Shown in pieces: positions 54,575 through 63,301 of a stretch of 64,000 bases of DNA. A program made the position numbers and the translations under genes. Source of the DNA: Stagnihabitans tardus (lineage in GTDB: Bacteria; Pseudomonadota; Alphaproteobacteria; Rhodobacterales; Rhodobacteraceae). Position 1 is the stretch's first letter; every line of letters starts with the position of its first letter. The DNA is taken from NCBI RefSeq assembly GCF_009925085.1, contig NZ_JAABNR010000013.1, positions 1-64,000 on the forward strand, written 5' to 3'. The notes beneath the pieces are model-generated. The model made no database searches, was not told the DNA's origin, and saw only the letters and a program-made list of their open reading frames with translations.

Positions 54575-54589
54575 GTTCTGCCCGCGTTC
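54575..54589. promoter_or_regulatory. LexA box (alphaproteobacterial SOS box)
   Basis: GTTC at 54575-54578 and GTTC at 54586-54589 are separated by seven bases (TGCCCGC). This exactly fits the GTTC-N7-GTTC direct-repeat operator of alphaproteobacterial LexA. It lies between moeA and lexA, so lexA should have its own SOS-inducible promoter. Confidence 0.88.
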
Positions 54590-54616
54590 CCGGTTTGTGT
54601 CAAGAGTTTTAGGGAA

Positions 54617-55798
54617 TTACAACGGCAGGTAGAAAACCCTGTCGCCTTTCTGCCGCGCCACATCCTCCTTGGGGCGGATCAGAAGTGCATTGGCCTCGGT
54701 GAGGACCTGGATGAGCGCGCTGTCTTGCCGGGCGAAGGGGGTGATGACGCCGCCCGCGACCCGCGCCCGCATGTAAAGGGTGCGAGGGCCGGTCGGGGCC
54801 ACGTCCTCGGCCAAGACGGCCTCGACAGCCTCGGGGGCGACATCGGGGCGGCCCTGCATCGCGCGCAGCATGGGCAGAAGGAAGAGATGGGCGCAGACGA
54901 TGGAGGAGACCGGGTTGCCGGGCAGGCCCAGCATCGGGCGGCCCAGGACGCGGCCCGCCATCAGGGGCTTGCCGGGGCGCATGGCGATCTTCCAGAAGGC
55001 GCGTTCCAGTCCCAGGCTCTGGGCGACCGGCCCCACGAGGTCATGATCCCCCACCGAGGCGCCGCCGATGGTCAGGATCAGGTCGGCCCCCTCGCCCTGA
55101 ACCCCTGCTGCGAGGTGGAAGGCGGCGGTCAGTTCTTCGACCCGGTCGCGGGCGATGGGCAGGATGCGGGCCGTGGCGCCTTCGGCCTCGGCCAGGGCTG
55201 CGAGGGCAAAGGCGTTGGAGCAGATGATCTGGTCGGGGCCGGGACTGTCGCCGGGCATCACCAGCTCGTCCCCGGTGGCGAGGATGGCCACCGAGGGTTT
55301 CCGCGTGACCGAGACGCGGGGGATGTTCATCGCGGCCAAAAGCGCCAGGTCATGGGGGGAGAGGCGGCGGGGGGAGAGCGCATCGCCTGCGCGGAAATCC
55401 TGGCCCCGGGGGCGGATGTGGCGGGCGGCATCGGGTTTGGGGCCGATGGTGATCGTGTCGCCTTCGCGGGTCACGTCTTCCTGGATCACGACGCGGGTGG
55501 CGCCCTGGGGGATGGGGGCGCCGGTGAAGATGCGGATGGCCTCTCCCGGCCCCAGCGCCAGTGCCGCCGCATGTCCGGCCTGGGCCTCGGCGATGACGGT
55601 GAAGCGGGCGCCGGGCTCGGGGTCGCCGCCCAAGGCATAGCCATCCATGGCGGAAGCGTCGAAGGGCGGCTGGTCGCGGGTCGCAAGGGCGGGGGCGGCC
55701 ATCATCCGGCCTGCGGCCTCGCGCAGGGGGACCTCTTCGGCGGGCAGGGGGGAGACGAGGGCCAGGCAGCGGGCCAGGGCCTCTTCGACGGAAATCAT
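54617..55798 (-). CDS. moeA: Molybdopterin molybdotransferase
   Basis: A 393-residue enzyme that inserts molybdate into adenylated molybdopterin in the last step of molybdenum cofactor synthesis. Motifs include the substrate-binding PPFDASAMDGYAL (residues 44-56), VAILATGDELV, LTIGGASVGDHDLV and GLPGNPVSS. The C-terminal beta-barrel is complete. It follows moaC with an 80-bp gap on the same strand. Confidence 0.95.
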   Translation of the reverse strand: MISVEEALARCLALVSPLPAEEVPLREAAGRMMAAPALATRDQPPFDASAMDGYALGGDPEPGARFTVIAEAQAGHAAALALGPGEAIRIFTGAPIPQGATRVVIQEDVTREGDTITIGPKPDAARHIRPRGQDFRAGDALSPRRLSPHDLALLAAMNIPRVSVTRKPSVAILATGDELVMPGDSPGPDQIICSNAFALAALAEAEGATARILPIARDRVEELTAAFHLAAGVQGEGADLILTIGGASVGDHDLVGPVAQSLGLERAFWKIAMRPGKPLMAGRVLGRPMLGLPGNPVSSIVCAHLFLLPMLRAMQGRPDVAPEAVEAVLAEDVAPTGPRTLYMRARVAGGVITPFARQDSALIQVLTEANALLIRPKEDVARQKGDRVFYLPL

Positions 55799-55878
55799 GG
55801 GGGCAACCTTTGTCAGACCTGAATTTGCGGGGGAAATCCGGCCCCAACTTCCGGGCGGAGCGGATTCCCTGCGAAAAC

Positions 55879-56355
55879 TCAGGGTTGCGCGTCGTAGACC
55901 CCGGATTTGCCGCCCTCTTTGTGGAGAAGCCTGATCCCCTCGATCCGCATGCCCTTTTCGGCCGCTTTCAGCATGTCATAGATCGTGAGGCAAGCGACGG
56001 AGACCGCCGTCAGCGCCTCCATCTCGACCCCGGTCTGGCCGGAGGTCTTGACGGTCGCCGTCACCCGCACGCCGGGCAGGGTCTCATCGGGCACAAGGTC
56101 CAAGGACACCTTGGTCAGCGCCAGGGGGTGACAGAGGGGGATCAGGTCGGCGGTTTTCTTGGCGCCCATGATCCCCGCAAGCCGCGCGATCCCCAGGACA
56201 TCGCCCTTCTTGGCCGTGCCTGCCATGACGAGCGCCAGGGTCGCAGGCTCCATCACCACGGCGCCCGCGGCCACGGCCATGCGGGACGTATGGGCCTTGT
56301 CGCCCACATCGACCATATGGGCCTGACCCTGGGCGTCGAAATGCGTCAGGCTCAT
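55879..56355 (-). CDS. moaC: Cyclic pyranopterin monophosphate synthase
   Basis: A 158-residue enzyme that converts the MoaA product into cyclic pyranopterin monophosphate, an early molybdenum cofactor step. The conserved [35 protein letters not shown] and KEGGKSG segments are intact. Its ATG overlaps the trpC stop by four bases (ATGA), implying translational coupling. Confidence 0.96.
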   Translation of the reverse strand: MSLTHFDAQGQAHMVDVGDKAHTSRMAVAAGAVVMEPATLALVMAGTAKKGDVLGIARLAGIMGAKKTADLIPLCHPLALTKVSLDLVPDETLPGVRVTATVKTSGQTGVEMEALTAVSVACLTIYDMLKAAEKGMRIEGIRLLHKEGGKSGVYDAQP

Positions 56356-57158
56356 GCGCCCCCCCGCAGGGGATTGGCGAGAATCGCCTTGGTGGCCGCC
56401 GTCACATCCGCCTGCCGCATCAGGCTTTCACCGATCAGGAAGCAGCGGGCACCGTAGCGGGCCATCTCGGCCAGGTCCTCGGGCGTGAAGAGCCCGGATT
56501 CCGACACGATCATCCGCCCCTCGGGCACATGACGCGCCAAGGCCTTCGTGGTCTCCAGGGTGACCTCGAAGGAGTGCAGGTTGCGGTTGTTGATCCCGAT
56601 GAGGGGCGATTTCAACAGGACGGCGCGGTCAAGCTCTTCGCGGTCATGGACCTCGATCAGCACATCCATGCCATGGGCGAAGGCGGCGGCCTCGAGCTCG
56701 GCCGCCTGGGCGTCAGAGACCGAGGCCATGATGATCAGGATCGCATCGGCATGCAGCGCCCGCGCTTCGGCCACCTGGTAGGTGTCGTAAAGGAAATCCT
56801 TGCGGATGCAGGGCAGTTTCACGGCCTGATGCGCGGCGGTCAGATAGGCATCGTCGCCCTGGAAGGAGGGCCCATCGGTCAGAACCGAGAGGCAGGTCGC
56901 CCCCCCGGCCTCATAGGCGCGGGCAAGCTGGGGAGGGTCGAAATCGGCGCGGATCAGGCCCTTGGAGGGCGATGCCTTCTTGATTTCGGCAATCAGCCCA
57001 TAGCCTTGCTGGGCGGCCTCGGAGAGGGCCCTGGCAAAGCCGCGCGGGGCGGGGGCGGCGAGGGCGGCCTCTTCGACGGCAGAAAGGGGGCGCGCGGCCT
57101 TGCGGGCGGCGACCTCTTCCAGCTTGTAGGCCTTGATCGTGTCGAGAATGGTGGTCAT
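56352..57158 (-). CDS. trpC: Indole-3-glycerol phosphate synthase
   Basis: A 268-residue TIM-barrel enzyme of tryptophan synthesis that closes the indole ring of Cd[21 protein letters not shown] carries the first catalytic lysine and the phosphate-binding turn; [16 protein letters not shown] carries the second lysine; [14 protein letters not shown] and VSESGLFT complete the active site. trpG and trpD, which normally precede it in this order, are absent: its ATG overlaps the stop of an ABC permease gene (ATGA). moaC overlaps its own stop. Confidence 0.96.
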   Translation of the reverse strand: MTTILDTIKAYKLEEVAARKAARPLSAVEEAALAAPAPRGFARALSEAAQQGYGLIAEIKKASPSKGLIRADFDPPQLARAYEAGGATCLSVLTDGPSFQGDDAYLTAAHQAVKLPCIRKDFLYDTYQVAEARALHADAILIIMASVSDAQAAELEAAAFAHGMDVLIEVHDREELDRAVLLKSPLIGINNRNLHSFEVTLETTKALARHVPEGRMIVSESGLFTPEDLAEMARYGARCFLIGESLMRQADVTAATKAILANPLRGGA

Positions 57159-58750
57159 GGCCTCTCTTTAGGACCTTGGGGGCGGGAAGGGAAGAGTTTG
57201 ACGCGTGCGGCCAGTGCAAAGGCCACAAGCGGCAGGGCGGCCTGGGCCAGGGCCAGAGCCGCCACAAGCGCGCGGTCGGGGCCGGTGGAGAGCGCCACGG
57301 CCTCGGTCGTGAGCGTGGGCAGGCGTCCGCCCGACATCAGAAGCGTCGCCAGGTATTGCCCGGTCGAGACCGCGATGCCGATGGCTGTGGCAGCGGCAAG
57401 GCTCGGGGCCAGCATCGGCAGGCGCAGGCGCCACAGGATGCGGGCGGGGCTGGCGCCGAGGGTGGCCGCGACCTGCGCCAGGCGCGGGTTCCAGGCGCGC
57501 CAGGGGCCGGCGAGGCTCAGCCAGAGATAGGGCAGGGCAAAGGTCACATGGGCGGCAAGCGTCGCGCTCCAGGGCTCGACCCCGATCATCAGCCGGGCGA
57601 TGCCGGGCAGGAAGACGACCTGGGGCAGGATCAGGGGCAGCCAGATCAGCGCCTCCAGGCGGGAGCGGCCCTGCAGGGCGATCAAGGCCAGGGCCAGCGC
57701 CAGGGCGGTGGAGGCGAGGGCCAGGGCCAGGCTGTTGGCGGCCAGGGGCGGCAGGGCGGGCAGGGTCTGGCCCAGGGGCCGCAGCGAGAGCAGGGGCACA
57801 AGGTCGGGAAAGGGCCAGCGCAGGGTCACGACCCGCAGCGCCAGAAGGCTCAGGGCGGCCAGGGGCAGGGCGATCAGGCTCCAGGCGGCCAGGGTGGCCA
57901 GGGCGCGCAGGGGTGCGTCCCAACCGACCCCGCGCGCGCCCCGGGCGACCAGGGCGCGGGCCAGGGCGGCGGCCAGGGCCTCGACCCCGCGCCACAGGGC
58001 CAGCGCCAGGGCCACAAGGGCCAGCTGCATCAGCGCAAGCGCCGCAGCCAGTCCCTCTCCGCCCAGGTCGGCGCGGGTGGCGGCCCTTGTGACTTCGACC
58101 GAAAGGGGGGCGGGCAGACCCGGGCCCAGGATCGCCCCCATGTCCACTGTCGTCATGCCATAGGCCAGGACCGCCAGGACCGGCAGGCGCAGGCGGCGAT
58201 AGAGCAATGGCGCCTCGATCAGGGCAAAGCGCAGGGCGCGGCCATGGCCGAAGGTCGAGGCCACGAGGTCGAGCCGTCGCAGGTCAGGCCCGCGCGCGGC
58301 CAGGGCCAGAAGCAAAAGGAAGGGCGTCTCTTTCAGGATCAGCCCAAGGGTCAGGCCAAGGCCGTTCGGGTCCCCGACCGTCAAGAGGTCGGGCGGGGCC
58401 TGCCAGCCCATCAGCGGCGCGACCAGCCGGGCAATGGGCCCCGAAGGCGCGGCGAGGAAGGCCAGGCCCAGGGCCAGCGCCGCATGGGGCAGGGCGAGGA
58501 AGGCCGCCAGGAGCCGAAAGAGCGTCCTTGTGCCAGGCGGCTCCAGCGCGAGGATCAGCCCGGTCAAGGTCAGGGCCACCAGGGTTGCGGCCAGCCCGGG
58601 GACGAGAGAGAGCCTTGCTGCCCGCATCAGCCCCGGCAGGGCCCAGGCCTCGCCCCAGGCGCCCTGTGACTGGATCACGGCCACAAGAAGCCCCGCCGCC
58701 ACGGGCAGGGCCAAAAGCACCAAGGGCAGCCGCGTCAGGACCGCGCGCAT
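57155..58750 (-). CDS. ynjC: ABC transporter permease, YnjC-like (two fused permease domains)
   Basis: A 531-residue, very hydrophobic protein with about a dozen membrane helices. It is arranged as two ABC permease domains in tandem, as in YnjC and iron-type importers. The second domain carries an EAA-like loop ([20 protein letters not shown], about residues 435-454); the first has the weaker [20 protein letters not shown]. It lies 12 bases after the substrate-binding protein gene and overlaps trpC. No ATPase gene follows. Confidence 0.85.
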   Translation of the reverse strand: MRAVLTRLPLVLLALPVAAGLLVAVIQSQGAWGEAWALPGLMRAARLSLVPGLAATLVALTLTGLILALEPPGTRTLFRLLAAFLALPHAALALGLAFLAAPSGPIARLVAPLMGWQAPPDLLTVGDPNGLGLTLGLILKETPFLLLLALAARGPDLRRLDLVASTFGHGRALRFALIEAPLLYRRLRLPVLAVLAYGMTTVDMGAILGPGLPAPLSVEVTRAATRADLGGEGLAAALALMQLALVALALALWRGVEALAAALARALVARGARGVGWDAPLRALATLAAWSLIALPLAALSLLALRVVTLRWPFPDLVPLLSLRPLGQTLPALPPLAANSLALALASTALALALALIALQGRSRLEALIWLPLILPQVVFLPGIARLMIGVEPWSATLAAHVTFALPYLWLSLAGPWRAWNPRLAQVAATLGASPARILWRLRLPMLAPSLAAATAIGIAVSTGQYLATLLMSGGRLPTLTTEAVALSTGPDRALVAALALAQAALPLVAFALAARVKLFPSRPQGPKERP

Positions 58751-58762
58751 GGGCCGATGCGG

Positions 58763-59932
58763 TCATCCCGCGCCATAACGCCGCGTCCAGGCCCCGGAAA
58801 CCGCCGCCATCCAGGAGGCATGGGGCTCCAGGAGCACCGGCCCGAGGTCGGCGGGCGACAGGGTCGCGGGGCCAAGGGGCAGGGCCTCGAAAAGCGCGCG
58901 GTCGGCCTCGGGCAGAGAGGCCACATCCAGCACGGTCTGAAAGCCCAGGACCGTGGCATCCTGCGCCCGGGCCTGGACCTTGGGGGACAGGATCAGGTTG
59001 GCCACCACCTGCGCGCCCTCGGGCGCCGAGGCGTTGAAGGGGATGGCCACGAAAGAGGCATTGCCGATCGTGCCGCCCTCAAGGACAAAGGTCCGCACCG
59101 TCTCGGCCAGGCGCCCGGCCGCGATTTCCGCGCTCGCCCGGCCCGGGTTGAAGGCGAAGGAGATCAGGGTCTCGCCCTCGGCCAGGAGCTGGCCCAGGGC
59201 GGGCTCGTCCCTGGGGAAGGCGCGGCCCTGGCGCCAGAGATGGGGGTGGAGCGCGTCGAGGAAGGGCCAGAGCGGGGCCTCGGCGCCTTCGACCCAGGGG
59301 GATTGCAGGATCGCGGGATCGGGAAGCAGGGCGTAAAGCACCTGTTTCAGGAAGGTGAGGCCAAGGTAATCGGGCGGCTGGGGATAGGTGAAGCGCCCCG
59401 GGTTGGCCTTTGCCCAATCGGCCAGGGCCAGGATCGAGCGCGGCGCCTCGGTCTGGGCGCTGTCATGTTCGAAGACCAGTTGCGCCATGGCCCAGGGGCT
59501 CTCGTAGCCCTCGGTGGGCAGGGTGAAATCGGTGACGGTGGCGGGCTTGCCCCTGGTGTCGACCAGGGGCCAGTTGGGCAGGCTTTCCGCGAAGGGGCCG
59601 AACAGGAGCCCTTCGGCCTTCATCGCGGCAAAGTTCTCGCCGTTGATCCAGATGAGATCGACGGCGCCCTTTGTCGCTCCGGCGGCCTTTTCGGCGCGGA
59701 CCCGGGCCACGGCATCGGCGGTGGCGGCAAGCTTCACATGGGTGAGGGTGATGCCCAAGGCGGCGGCCTCTTCCCCCAGCCAGGCGATGAAATCGTTGAT
59801 CTTGGGATCGCCGCCCCAGGCGTGGAAGAAGACCTCTTGCCCCCGGGCCCGGTCGAGGAGGTCCCAGGTCTGGGCGAAAGCGCGCGCAGGCAGGAGGGCG
59901 GCAAGGAGGGCGAGGGTCTGGCGGCGGTTCAT
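58763..59932 (-). CDS. ynjB: ABC transporter substrate-binding protein, YnjB-like
   Basis: A 389-residue periplasmic binding protein. The N-terminus MNRRQTLALLAALLPARAFA is a signal peptide with a twin arginine that could be Tat-dependent. HAWGGDPKINDFIAWL and LIWINGENFAAMK are typical of the YnjB group of the extracellular solute-binding superfamily. The ligand is unknown. The ATG at 59932 is chosen; the open frame upstream runs into repeats. ynjF-like sequence lies divergently upstream, echoing the E. coli ynj gene set. Confidence 0.85.
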   Translation of the reverse strand: MNRRQTLALLAALLPARAFAQTWDLLDRARGQEVFFHAWGGDPKINDFIAWLGEEAAALGITLTHVKLAATADAVARVRAEKAAGATKGAVDLIWINGENFAAMKAEGLLFGPFAESLPNWPLVDTRGKPATVTDFTLPTEGYESPWAMAQLVFEHDSAQTEAPRSILALADWAKANPGRFTYPQPPDYLGLTFLKQVLYALLPDPAILQSPWVEGAEAPLWPFLDALHPHLWRQGRAFPRDEPALGQLLAEGETLISFAFNPGRASAEIAAGRLAETVRTFVLEGGTIGNASFVAIPFNASAPEGAQVVANLILSPKVQARAQDATVLGFQTVLDVASLPEADRALFEALPLGPATLSPADLGPVLLEPHASWMAAVSGAWTRRYGAG

Positions 59933-60063
59933 GAAGGCTCCGGGCTTTTGGGGGAAGCTGGGGCAAAGGGGGGGCGGTTGCAAGGGGGGCTTTGGGGGCG
60001 GGGCCGGGGCGGCTGCGGGGGGAGGGGCGGGGGCGTTTGCGGCGCTTGGTCCTTTGGGGGCGA

Positions 60064-60378
60064 GGCCCCGGGTCAGGCCCGGGACGCGGCGGAGCGGCAC
60101 TGCGCGGCCTTGCCGGAAGCCTCCGCGCCTTGGTGGGAGGGCTTCGCTCGGGCTGCGTAGCCCGGGGTATACCCCGGGTCTTGGGAGCTTTGCCCTATGG
60201 GGTCGGGGCCCCGGGTCAGGCCCGGGACGCGGCGGAGCGGCACTGCGCGGCCTTGCCGGAAGCCTCCGCGCCGTGAAAGGAGGGCTTCGCTCGGGCTGCG
60301 TAGCCCGGGGTATACCCCGGGTCTTGGGAGCTTTGCCCTATGGGGTCGAGGCCCCGGGTCAGGCCCGGGGCGCGGCGG
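60064..60378 (+). repeat. 143-bp tandem repeat, 2.2 units
   Basis: GGCCCCGGGTCAGGCCCGGG begins near-identical units at 60064 and 60207 and a truncated third at 60350, so the period is exactly 143 bp. Units 1 and 2 differ at only a few positions, mostly around 60128-60136 and its counterpart. Each unit contains the CCCGGGTCAGGCCCGGG inverted repeat and the palindrome CCCGGGGTATACCCCGGG that also ends anmK. The array fills the gap between ynjB and ynjF, and the remainder of 59933-60443 holds no gene. Confidence 0.93.
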
Positions 60379-60443
60379 GGCGTGGGTGGGGGGGCTTGCC
60401 CCCGCCCCCGGTCCGCGCCACCTATGGCGAAAGCGGAGGCGAG

Positions 60444-61067
60444 ATGCTGGACACATGGATCAGGCCCAAGATCGACCCCGGGCTGAACCGGGCGGGGCTT
60501 TGGCTGGCCGCGCGCGGGGTGACGGCCAACCAGGTCACGGCGCTCGGCCTCGGGATCGGGCTGGCTGCGGGGCTTGCGGTGGCGCTCGGGGCCCATGGGC
60601 TGGCCGCGGGGCTGATCATCCTGGGGCGGCTGGCCGATGGGCTCGACGGGGCCATCGCGCGTGCGGCTCAGCGCCGGGGGCTGCCCAAGTCCGACCTTGG
60701 CGGCTATTACGACATCGTGGCCGATTTCGCCTTTTACGCGGCGCTGCCCCTGGGATTCGCCTGGGGCGGCGATGCGCTGCCTGCGGCCTTTCTTCTCGCG
60801 GCCTTCTACATCAACGGCGCGAGCTTCCTGGCCTTTGCCATCCTGGCCGAAAAGCGCGGGATCCAGACCAGGGCCCAGGGCGAGAAGTCGCTTTACTACT
60901 CGGCCGGGCTGATGGAGGGGACCGAGACCATCGGCTTTTTCCTGGCCATGTGCCTCTGGCCCGGGGCCTTTGCGGCCCTTGCCCTGATCTTCGGCACCTT
61001 GTGCCTGGTGACGGCGGCGGGGCGGGTCGCGCTGGCGGCGCGGGTCTTTCGCGAAACGGCGGGTTGA
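60444..61067 (+). CDS. ynjF: CDP-alcohol phosphatidyltransferase family protein, YnjF-like
   Basis: A 207-residue membrane enzyme that swaps CMP of a CDP-alcohol for another alcohol in phospholipid synthesis. The signature DG-AR-G-D-D is seen as DGLDGAIARA followed by GGYYDIVADF (about residues 75-105). About six hydrophobic helices surround it. The C-terminal FLAFAILAEKRGI, KSLYYSAGLMEGTETIGFF and FGTLCLVTA match E. coli YnjF closely in my recollection, and length is nearly the same. Its own substrate is unknown. A GGAGG precedes the ATG at 60444. Confidence 0.85.
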   Translation: MLDTWIRPKIDPGLNRAGLWLAARGVTANQVTALGLGIGLAAGLAVALGAHGLAAGLIILGRLADGLDGAIARAAQRRGLPKSDLGGYYDIVADFAFYAALPLGFAWGGDALPAAFLLAAFYINGASFLAFAILAEKRGIQTRAQGEKSLYYSAGLMEGTETIGFFLAMCLWPGAFAALALIFGTLCLVTAAGRVALAARVFRETAG

Positions 61068-61075
61068 AACCCGCC
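61058..61075. repeat. GGCGGGTTGAAACCCGCC palindrome over the ynjF stop
   Basis: An exact copy of the palindrome at 5619-5636. Its centre contains the TGA stop codon of ynjF (61065-61067), so the last two codons of the gene lie inside the repeat. Confidence 0.9.
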
Positions 61076-61198
61076 CCGCGCCTCGCCCGGCCGTTGCAGT
61101 CACATTTTTCCCGCGCCCTTGCGGCTCCCGGCGCGGCTCACTAAGACTCTGCTAATACTCCGTGGATAAAGCTCGGGCGACAGAAGGCAGGATTGCAC

Positions 61199-61831
61199 AT
61201 GCGTGACCCCATCGACACCTATATGAATACCCTCGTCCCCATGGTGGTCGAACAGACCTCCCGGGGCGAGCGCGCCTATGACATCTACTCGCGCCTCTTG
61301 AAGGAGCGGATCATTTTCCTGGCGGGCCCCGTCCATGACGGCATGTCCTCGCTGATCTGCGCGCAGTTGCTGTTCCTCGAGGCGGAAAACCCCTCGAAAG
61401 AGATCTCGATGTATATCAACTCGCCCGGTGGCGTGGTGACCTCGGGTCTCTCGATCTATGACACGATGCAGTATATCCGGCCCAAGGTGTCGACCATCGT
61501 CATGGGGCAGGCGGCCTCGATGGGCTCGCTGCTCCTGTGCGCGGGCGAAAAGGGGATGCGCTATTCGCTGCCCAATTCCCGCGTTATGGTCCACCAGCCC
61601 TCGGGCGGCTACCAGGGCCAGGCCACGGATATCATGATCCATGCGCAAGAGACGCAGAAGCTGAAGGATCGGCTGAACGGGATCTATGTCAAGCACACCG
61701 GCCAGACGATGGAGAATGTCGTGGCCGCGCTGGAGCGCGACAATTTCATGTCGGCCGAGGATGCCAAGGCCTGGGGCCTGATCGACGAGATCGTGCAGGC
61801 CCGCGGCAAGGCGGATGACACCGCCAAGTGA
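61199..61831 (+). CDS. clpP: ATP-dependent Clp protease proteolytic subunit
   Basis: A 210-residue serine protease that forms the two-ring chamber of ClpXP and ClpAP. The catalytic triad is S107 (GQAASMGS), H132 (VMVHQPSGG) and D181 ([11 protein letters not shown]). The start at 61199 ([10 protein letters not shown]) has AAGGCAGG upstream; a TTG two codons earlier is unlikely. clpX follows 114 bp later on the same strand with an attenuator-like hairpin between. In Caulobacter relatives ClpXP controls the cell cycle. Confidence 0.97.
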   Translation: MRDPIDTYMNTLVPMVVEQTSRGERAYDIYSRLLKERIIFLAGPVHDGMSSLICAQLLFLEAENPSKEISMYINSPGGVVTSGLSIYDTMQYIRPKVSTIVMGQAASMGSLLLCAGEKGMRYSLPNSRVMVHQPSGGYQGQATDIMIHAQETQKLKDRLNGIYVKHTGQTMENVVAALERDNFMSAEDAKAWGLIDEIVQARGKADDTAK

Positions 61832-61838
61832 GGCCTTG

Positions 61839-61869
61839 CGCCCCGACCGACCAGGCCGGGGCGTGTTTT
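61839..61869 (+). terminator. Weak terminator or attenuator between clpP and clpX
   Basis: CGCCCCG (61839-61845) pairs with CGGGGCG (61857-61863) across an 11-nt loop, followed by TGTTTTG. It may reduce read-through into clpX. Confidence 0.6.
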
Positions 61870-61945
61870 GAGATTGTGGCGGCTTGGGTCCTGTCCTAAG
61901 CTGCCCCCCATGCGCCCGAAACGGCGCGGAAGGCAGAGGACCACG

Positions 61946-63211
61946 ATGGCGACCAATTCGGGAAGTGACAGCAAGAACACCCTCTATTGCTCGTTCTGCG
62001 GCAAGAGCCAGCATGAGGTGCGCAAGCTGATCGCGGGTCCGACCGTGTTCATCTGCGATGAATGCGTCGAACTGTGCATGGACATCATCCGCGAGGAGAC
62101 CAAGACCTCGGGCCTGAAATCGTCCGAAGGTGTGCCGACGCCGCGCGACATATGCAAGGTGCTGGATGATTACGTCATCGGCCAGATGCATGCCAAGCGG
62201 GTCCTGTCCGTGGCGGTCCACAACCACTACAAGCGGTTGAACAATGCGACCAAGCAGGACGTGGAGCTGGCGAAGAGCAACATCCTGCTGATCGGGCCGA
62301 CCGGTTGCGGCAAGACTTTGCTGGCCCAGACGCTCGCGCGGATCCTGGACGTGCCGTTTACCATGGCCGATGCGACGACGCTGACCGAGGCCGGTTACGT
62401 CGGCGAGGACGTGGAAAACATCATCCTGAAGCTGTTGCAGGCATCGGAGTATAACGTCGAGCGGGCACAGCGCGGCATCGTCTATATCGACGAGGTCGAC
62501 AAGATCACCCGCAAGAGCGACAATCCCTCGATCACCCGGGACGTCTCCGGTGAGGGCGTGCAGCAGGCGCTTCTGAAGATCATGGAGGGCACGATCGCCT
62601 CCGTGCCGCCGCAGGGCGGGCGCAAGCATCCGCAGCAGGAATTCCTGCAGGTGGATACGACGAATATCCTCTTCATCTGCGGCGGGGCTTTCGCGGGGCT
62701 GGAAAAGATCATCGCGCAGCGCAACAAGGGCACGGCCATGGGCTTTGGCGCCGATGTGAAGGACCCGGAATCGCGCGGTGCGGGGGAGCTCTTCAAGGAG
62801 CTCGAGCCCGAGGATCTCTTGAAGTTCGGCCTGATCCCGGAATTCGTCGGCCGTCTGCCGGTCCTGGCGACGCTGGAGGACTTGGACGAGGCGGCCCTGG
62901 TCACGATCCTGACCGAACCGAAGAATGCCCTGGTCAAGCAGTATCAGCGGCTTTTCGACATCGAGGGCGTGAAGCTGACTTTCACCACGGATGCGCTGTC
63001 GGCGATTGCCAAGCGGGCGATCAAGCGCAAGACGGGGGCCCGGGGCCTGCGGTCGATCATGGAGGATATCCTCCTCGACACGATGTTCGAGCTGCCGGGG
63101 ATGGATGGCATCCAGGAGGTCGTGGTGAACGAGGAATCGGTGGGCGCCAAGGGCCAGCCGCTGATCGTTCATTCCGACAAGAAGGAAAAGAAGCCGGCCT
63201 CGGCGGGCTGA
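61946..63211 (+). CDS. clpX: ATP-dependent Clp protease ATP-binding subunit ClpX
   Basis: A 421-residue AAA+ unfoldase that feeds substrates to ClpP. The N-terminal zinc-binding domain has cysteines 15, 18, 37 and 40. Walker A GPTGCGKT is at 117-124, Walker B IDEVDK at 181-186, and the arginine-finger/sensor region [11 protein letters not shown] lies near 365. The ClpP-contacting IGF-type loop is degenerate but present. The ATG at 61946 (MATNSGSD) follows AGAGGA. It is followed by the six-hairpin array. Confidence 0.97.
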   Translation: MATNSGSDSKNTLYCSFCGKSQHEVRKLIAGPTVFICDECVELCMDIIREETKTSGLKSSEGVPTPRDICKVLDDYVIGQMHAKRVLSVAVHNHYKRLNNATKQDVELAKSNILLIGPTGCGKTLLAQTLARILDVPFTMADATTLTEAGYVGEDVENIILKLLQASEYNVERAQRGIVYIDEVDKITRKSDNPSITRDVSGEGVQQALLKIMEGTIASVPPQGGRKHPQQEFLQVDTTNILFICGGAFAGLEKIIAQRNKGTAMGFGADVKDPESRGAGELFKELEPEDLLKFGLIPEFVGRLPVLATLEDLDEAALVTILTEPKNALVKQYQRLFDIEGVKLTFTTDALSAIAKRAIKRKTGARGLRSIMEDILLDTMFELPGMDGIQEVVVNEESVGAKGQPLIVHSDKKEKKPASAG

Positions 63212-63301
63212 TCGGATCGCCGGGGCCGGATGCCGCATCCTTGATGGGGGTGGCCCAAGACCTGGCCTCGGGGCGGTCTCGACAGACACCCCGAATGGGG
63301 T

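Noticed and set aside
57176-58669. A 497-codon open frame antisense to the ynjC permease gene
   Set aside because: It encodes an almost pure Gln/Gly/Arg sequence, which is the mirror of Leu/Ala-rich membrane helices in high-GC DNA. The permease on the other strand has family motifs and an operon context.
60064-60378. Tandem repeat as a CRISPR array
   Set aside because: Units are 143 bp and nearly identical throughout. There is no alternation of short repeats and unique spacers and no cas genes.
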